From assembly GCF_030445035.2 (NCBI RefSeq), contig NC_080677.1:109485263-109549262 (forward strand): 64,000 bases of DNA, in the 5' to 3' direction. Below, piece by piece: positions 59,953 to 64,000 of the stretch. The position numbers and the translations under genes were made by a program. The notes under the pieces were generated by a model. The model searched no databases. It saw only the letters and a list, made by a program, of their open reading frames with translations, and was not told where the DNA came from. The stretch comes from Dasypus novemcinctus (Eukaryota; Chordata; Mammalia; Cingulata; Dasypodidae). The first letter of the stretch is position 1; each line of letters opens with the position of its first letter.

Positions 59953-60170
59953 GAATTTGGTACCAGGAGTGGGATGGTGCTTTTGCAATTACCAAAATGC
60001 TGGAATGGTTTTATAAATGGGTAAGGGCTATTTTTTGGAGGAATTGGAGATGCTTGATAGAAAAGGCTTAGATTGCTTTGCAGAGACTGTTGGTAAGAAT
60101 ATGGATGCTAAAGAGACTTTCTATGAAGTCTTAGAAGTAAATGATGAAACTATTATTGGAAACTGGAGGA
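59953..60170 (+). mobile_element. ERVL-MaLR internal fragment with tRNA-Leu-type primer binding site
   Basis: TGGTACCAGGAGTGGG at 59958-59973 complements a tRNA-Leu 3' end as used by ERVL and MaLR elements. The next 200 bp follow the typical non-coding MaLR internal start, for example GGCTTAGATTGCTTTGCAGA and GAGACTGTTGGTAAGAATAT. It then breaks off into L1 at about 60170; there is no 3' LTR in the window. Confidence 0.8.
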
Positions 60171-60653
60171 ATGAAAAGCCCAGGACCAACTGGTTTCATC
60201 TGTGAGTGGTTGAGTGCCTACTTCCCTTTGACAAGGTGAAATTGGAGGAATGAAAAGCCCAGGACCAGATGGTTTCTCCTGTGAAACTCAATTGCCCTAT
60301 AACTGAATTCATTACAGCCCAGGACCAGATGGTTTCACAGGTGAGTTCTACTGAGCACTCAAAGAAGATTTAATACAAATTTTACTCAAGCTCTTCTAAA
60401 AACACTCAACAAGAAGGAACATTACCAAACTCATTTTATACCCTAATACCAAAGACAGGTAAAGATATTACAAAAAAGAAAATTACAGACCCATTTCCCT
60501 AATGAATATGGATGCAGAAATCCTCAACAAAATACTTGCTAAGTGAATCCAATAACACATTAAAAGAATTGTTCAGGCCTGCAAAGGAGGTTCAATGCAA
60601 GAAATTCAATCAGTGTAATATGCCACATTAATAAACTAAAGGACAAAAATCAC

Positions 60654-61064
60654 ATGATCCTATCATTTGATGCAGAAAAGGCATTTGACAAAACACAGCA
60701 TCCATTCTTGATAAAAATACTACAAAAGATAGAAGTTGAAGGAAACTTTCTCAACATGATAAAGGCCATATATGAAAAACCCACAGCTAACATTGTACTC
60801 AATAGAGAAAGTCTGAAAGCTTTTCTGTTGAGATTCAGAACAAGTCAAGGATGCCCATTATCACCACTGTTGTTTAATATAATGCTAGAAGTTCTAGCTA
60901 GAGAAATCAGACAAGAAAAAGAAATAAAAGACATCCAAATTGGAAAGGAAGAAGTAAAACTTACACTACTCACAAGTGATATGATCCTATTCCTAGAAAG
61001 CCCTGAAAAATCTACAACAAAGCTGCTAGAGCTAATAAACAATTTCAGTAGAGTGTCAGGATAA
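60654..61064 (+). pseudogene. LINE-1 reverse transcriptase fragment, catalytic site lost
   Basis: A 136-codon frame, the best preserved L1 coding piece here. Block A is [15 protein letters not shown] with its catalytic Asp retained; then [19 protein letters not shown] for the RQGCPLSP block. Where the YADD/FADD catalytic pair is expected the frame reads TSDMILF, so one of the two essential Asp residues is gone. Confidence 0.9.
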
Positions 61065-61093
61065 AAGATCAATATGCAAAAGTCAGTGGTGTT

Positions 61094-61935
61094 CAATCTT
61101 TTCCTAGAATTAACCAACAGCATCAAATAACTCAAGGAAGAATGCTGTTTCCCATCAACTTTGGGAGGAGATAGCCTCTGAAGGTACCTGGTCCAGTGTG
61201 TCATAGCTAGCCCTCTTTATGGGCCCACTTACCACCATCTTCTTTATCCTTTTAACAAGACCATGTATATTCAAAATTCTAATTAAGCTTATTTCTTAGA
61301 GAATCAAGGCCATATTAGTTATGCAGGGATTTCCTCCAGTTACAATTAGGGTGTTTGACTCATTTTCCCTCAACCACAATAGAATAGCTGGAGAGGTTTA
61401 TGCCCTGTCAGGCAGGAACTACTGCCCTAACCAGCAGGAAGTAACTACAGAAGAATGCCCATTGCCCCTCAGCACCCCATTAAGAATAAGAGTGAGAACT
61501 CTCTGAGGGGAGTTGAGGCAGGTTAGTACAAGGAAACAAGGAGAAGATGAGTCACAACATGGCTGACATACAACATGGCCATGAGATCCTGCCAAGACCT
61601 TGACCTTAACCTTGAGATCCCAGTTAGGACTTTTTCAGGGGCTGTGGGGAGGTCCCAAATATTCCTAACAGGCCTCACCATTGGCTCACCCCATTGGTGG
61701 GGTAACCAATTATAGTTGGGGCCTCTCTCCTTAGCATTAGCAAGGAAAGTAATAATTAATAGCTTAAAAGGTAACTACACACAAGCCAAATCTCATTTTC
61801 TCTGCCTAGAGGAGTCTGCATCAAATATCATTGCATATTTCCTTCCTTCTTCCCCATATCTCAGCAAGTTCCGTTCTTTCCCCCCATTTCTCAATAAATT
61901 ATTTTTACTGGCCTAACTAAACAAACAAACAAAAC
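61094..61935 (+). pseudogene. Processed gammaretrovirus-like env-TM/LTR fragment, L1-mobilised
   Basis: Near 61137 a CCF-coding triplet group resembles the end of the C-x6-CC motif of gammaretroviral transmembrane envelope proteins. At about 61215-61300 the plus strand encodes a decayed membrane span and tail with MGPL and GPCI-like blocks, followed by a stop. The rest resembles an LTR and ends with a polyadenylation signal AATAAATT (61891) and about 25 bp later an AAAC-rich tail. Tail plus target-site duplication (AGTGGTGTT at 61085-61093 and 61937-61945) indicate L1-mediated copying of a viral RNA, not retroviral integration. The protein is incomplete and broken by stops. Class I assignment is by these short motifs. 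Confidence 0.65.
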
Positions 61936-61948
61936 TAGTGGTGTTTCT

Positions 61949-62363
61949 TTTTTTTTTTTTTTAATTTATTTCTCTCCCCTTCTCCTCCCCCCGCCCAAGT
62001 TGTCTGCTCTCTGTGTCCATTCACTGTGTGTTCTTCTGTGACCACTTCTATCCTTATCAACGGCACCGGGAATCTGTGTTTCTTTTTGTTGCATCATCTT
62101 ATTGTGTCAGCTCTCTGTGTGTGCGGCGCCATTCCTGGGCAGGCTGCACTTTCTTTCGCACTGGGTGGCTCTCCTTAGGGGTGCACTCCTTGTGCGTGGG
62201 GCTCCCCTACACAGGGGACATCCCTGCATGTCACGGCACTCCTTGCGCACATCAGCACTGTGCATTGGCTAGCTCCACATGGGTCAAGGAGACCCGGGGT
62301 TTGAACCGCAGGCCTCCCATGTGGTAGGCGGATGCCCTATACATTGGGCCAAGTCCGCTTCCC
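61949..62363 (-). mobile_element. DAS-type SINE, full length, young
   Basis: Flanks TAGTGGTGTTTCT (61936-61948) and TAGTGATGTTTCT (62364-62376). It inserted into the duplicated target of the previous retrocopy, so it is younger. Head is close to consensus with GGTTTGAACC in plus sense. Confidence 0.92.
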
Positions 62364-62781
62364 TAGTGATGTTTCTATACACTAGTAATGCGTAATCTGA
62401 GGAGGAAGTCAGGAAAAAAATTCTATTTACAATAGTAACTAAAAGAATCAAATATTTAGGATGTAAAGCTCTTGTATACTGAAAACTACAATGCATTGCT
62501 AAAATAAATTTTAAAAGACCTAAATAATTGGAAGAATGTTCCACACTCATGGATTGAAAGAGTAAATATCATTAAGATGTCAATTCTACTCAAATTGATA
62601 TACAGATTCAATACAATACCAATAAAAATTGCAGCAGCAATTTTTAAACAAATGGAAAACACAATTATCAAATTTATTTGGAAGGCTAAGGGCCACAAAT
62701 ATCCAGAAGTGTCTTAAAAAGTAAAAGCAAAGTTGGAGTACTTTAAATCATATTACCCAGCTACAGAGGTAAAAACAACAT

Positions 62782-62985
62782 GAGGAGTGGATGTGGTTCA
62801 AGCACTTGAGTGCTTGTTTCCCACATGGGAGGTCCTGGGTTCAGTTCCTGGTTCCTCAAAAAAAAAACTCAAAACAACAAGCAAACAAACGAAAAACACC
62901 AGCTCAGGGGAGCAGATGTGACTCAGTGATTGAGCTCCAGCTTTCCACATATGAGGTCCCAGCTCAAGCCCTATCCCTGGTACCT

Positions 62986-62990
<5 letters not shown>
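62782..62990 (+). mobile_element. Dimeric tRNA-Ala SINE
   Basis: Unit 1 (62782-62862) and unit 2 (62907-62990) are separated by an A-rich linker with AACAAGCAAACAAACG. Both units keep box A and box B; unit 2 box B has changed to AGCTCAAGCC. The 3' end continues into a CA microsatellite. Confidence 0.85.

Positions 62991-63039
<49 letters not shown>
62989..63039. repeat. (CA)n microsatellite
   Basis: About 25 uninterrupted CA units that start exactly at the 3' end of the second SINE unit, most likely grown from its tail. Confidence 0.95.
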
Positions 63040-63041
<2 letters not shown>

Positions 63042-63125
63042 CGGCATGATACTGGCATAAAGATAGACACATAGACCAATGGAATCAAACTGATGGTTCA
63101 GAAACAGACCTTCACTTCTATGGTC

Positions 63126-63951
63126 CAGTGATAAAATATATATGTATATATATATTTTAATTTAAGCCAATAAAGCCAAAAATTATAATTTCAACATGTA
63201 ATCTATATAAAAATTATGATGTTTTACATTAGTTTTTTCATATTAAATCTGGTATTTATTTTACACTTATATCTCAATTTGAACTAGCCACTTTCTAATG
63301 TTCAATAGCCACATGTAATTAGTGGCTACTATACTGGACAATTTGAAATTAAATGGAACTTATAAGTAAATTAAAAGATTTTCACTAAAATAATTTGTAT
63401 TACTGCTTCTATATCATACAATTAGCACAGTATTTTTCTTTTTAAAAGTGTTCACTTAAAAGTTACTGAATCCTCTGTGTAGTATGCTATCACTTGAGAG
63501 GTTATCAATGAAGCAATGTATATGTAAAGTAAACAAGCAAAATATTAATAAAAATATAACTGTTTCTACAATTATAGATACCATACTTAACACTTTCAAC
63601 TCAAGTCTATTCTATTAAAAATTAAATCATTTTCCTATTATGTAAGAGTATGACAGGCTACCCTTTAAACTTTTTCTACAATTATTTTATTCCCTATAGG
63701 GAAATGTTCTCAAATTGTGGGGGGGAAAAGCTTTCTTTCCAAAAGATACATGAAATTGAATTTTCTTGAAAATAAATGAGATTATACATTATTTTCCTGG
63801 ACCAAAATTTATGTGAGGGTATTTGGATATATTTTATATTGTGTTTGAAAATAAACTGAGGCATGATTGTGCATAAAAATGCATACCAAATAGTATTTAG
63901 AGATATCAGAGGGGCTAAGTTTTCTAGAGGCCAACACAAAAGATAATCACT
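63126..63951. other. AT-rich stretch, mostly unassigned
   Basis: Contains an (AT)n-like patch at 63136-63156. Around 63285-63342 there is AATAGCCACATGTAATTAGTGGCTACT, shortened here as an imperfect palindrome, AGCCACATG...AGTGGCTACT, which resembles ancient mammalian hAT-type DNA transposon remnants. No gene or RNA seen in the rest. Confidence 0.5.
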
Positions 63952-64000
63952 TAAATATCTTTTCTGCATCAGTTGAGATGATCATGCTTTTTTCCCTTCA
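63952..64000 (-). mobile_element. LINE-1 RT fragment at window edge, minus orientation
   Basis: TTTTCTGCATCAGTTGAGAT near 63960 is the RT block A region read backwards (compare 4676-4695 and 37400). It continues outside the window. Confidence 0.7.

Larger units (their letters stand above)
60171..63125 (+). mobile_element. LINE-1 ORF2 part, plus orientation, with nested insertions
   Basis: After a scrambled junction (60165-60345), ORF2 runs from before RT (60346) through RT (60654-61084). After insertions at 61094-61935 and 61949-62363 it continues into the post-RT part (62377-62781) and, after a dimeric SINE and CA repeat, ends near 63125. The 3' end is absent. Confidence 0.8.

Noticed and set aside
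60654..61064. Domesticated reverse transcriptase
   Set aside because: Catalytic second Asp block is altered, flanks contain stops, and the copy is broken by insertions.
62782..62990. Pair of tRNA genes
   Set aside because: Same family as the other dimers, with A-rich linker and retroposon flanks.
63126..63951. Gene or ncRNA in the final AT-rich stretch
   Set aside because: No frame above 91 codons, no splice pattern and no RNA signature; part looks like a decayed DNA transposon.

Overview
The window reads as mammalian nuclear DNA from a xenarthran, most likely the nine-banded armadillo (Dasypus). The basis is the dominant SINE: a tRNA-Ala-derived element with a box A like TGGCTCAGTGGTTGAG, a box B like GGTTCAA and a long tail, which I recognise as the armadillo DAS-SINE family. 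It occurs here as eighteen long copies, three head-to-tail dimers and five short monomers. The species call is an inference from that family; no database search was possible.

I see no intact protein-coding gene, structural RNA gene, CRISPR array or bacterial-type operon. The window is a repeat-built intergenic (or deep intronic) block. Its scaffold is LINE-1. Most copies are in minus orientation, so the 3'UTR lies at the low coordinate and the 5'UTR at the high one. Layout: L1 minus 1-1090; MaLR-like LTR 1596-1788; near-full-length L1 minus 1803-10428 interrupted by two long SINEs, a short SINE and two ERVL/MaLR-type LTRs; ferritin heavy chain retropseudogene 10443-11313; older L1 minus pieces 11862-14813; L1 plus 14814-19985 with two SINEs and an ERV1-like LTR; L1 minus 19986-21092; IMMP1L retropseudogene about 21087-21700; outer L1 minus 21741-24612 and 30869-33728 split by an inner near-full-length L1 minus 24613-30868; L1 plus 33729-36372; near-full-length L1 minus 36373-42062; older L1 minus 42063-47095 with three foreign insertions; ERV2-like solo LTR 47102-47482; L1 3'UTR-rich block 48136-51930; a poorly explained stretch 51931-55113; MaLR LTR 55114-55568; L1 plus 55905-58898 with an LTR and a SINE; MaLR 5' LTR plus internal piece 58904-60170; L1 plus 60171-63125 carrying an L1-mobilised gammaretrovirus-like fragment; mostly unassigned AT-rich DNA to 63951; a last L1 minus start.

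The two recognisable host genes are dead processed copies: FTH1 (with its 5' iron-responsive element still readable) and IMMP1L. A second kind of processed copy is retroviral: an env-TM/LTR fragment at 61094-61935 ends in an A-rich tail and has L1-style target-site duplications. Insertions are dated relative to each other by nesting, and many carry clear duplications, listed per element.

Long open frames in this window are almost all translations of SINE or L1 sequence. I looked for an undescribed system and found none I can support. The best second looks are the processed retroviral copy, the CpG-rich insertion at 44986-45676, the mosaic junction at 60.17-60.35 kb, the dimeric SINEs and the unassigned open frame at 52529-52987.
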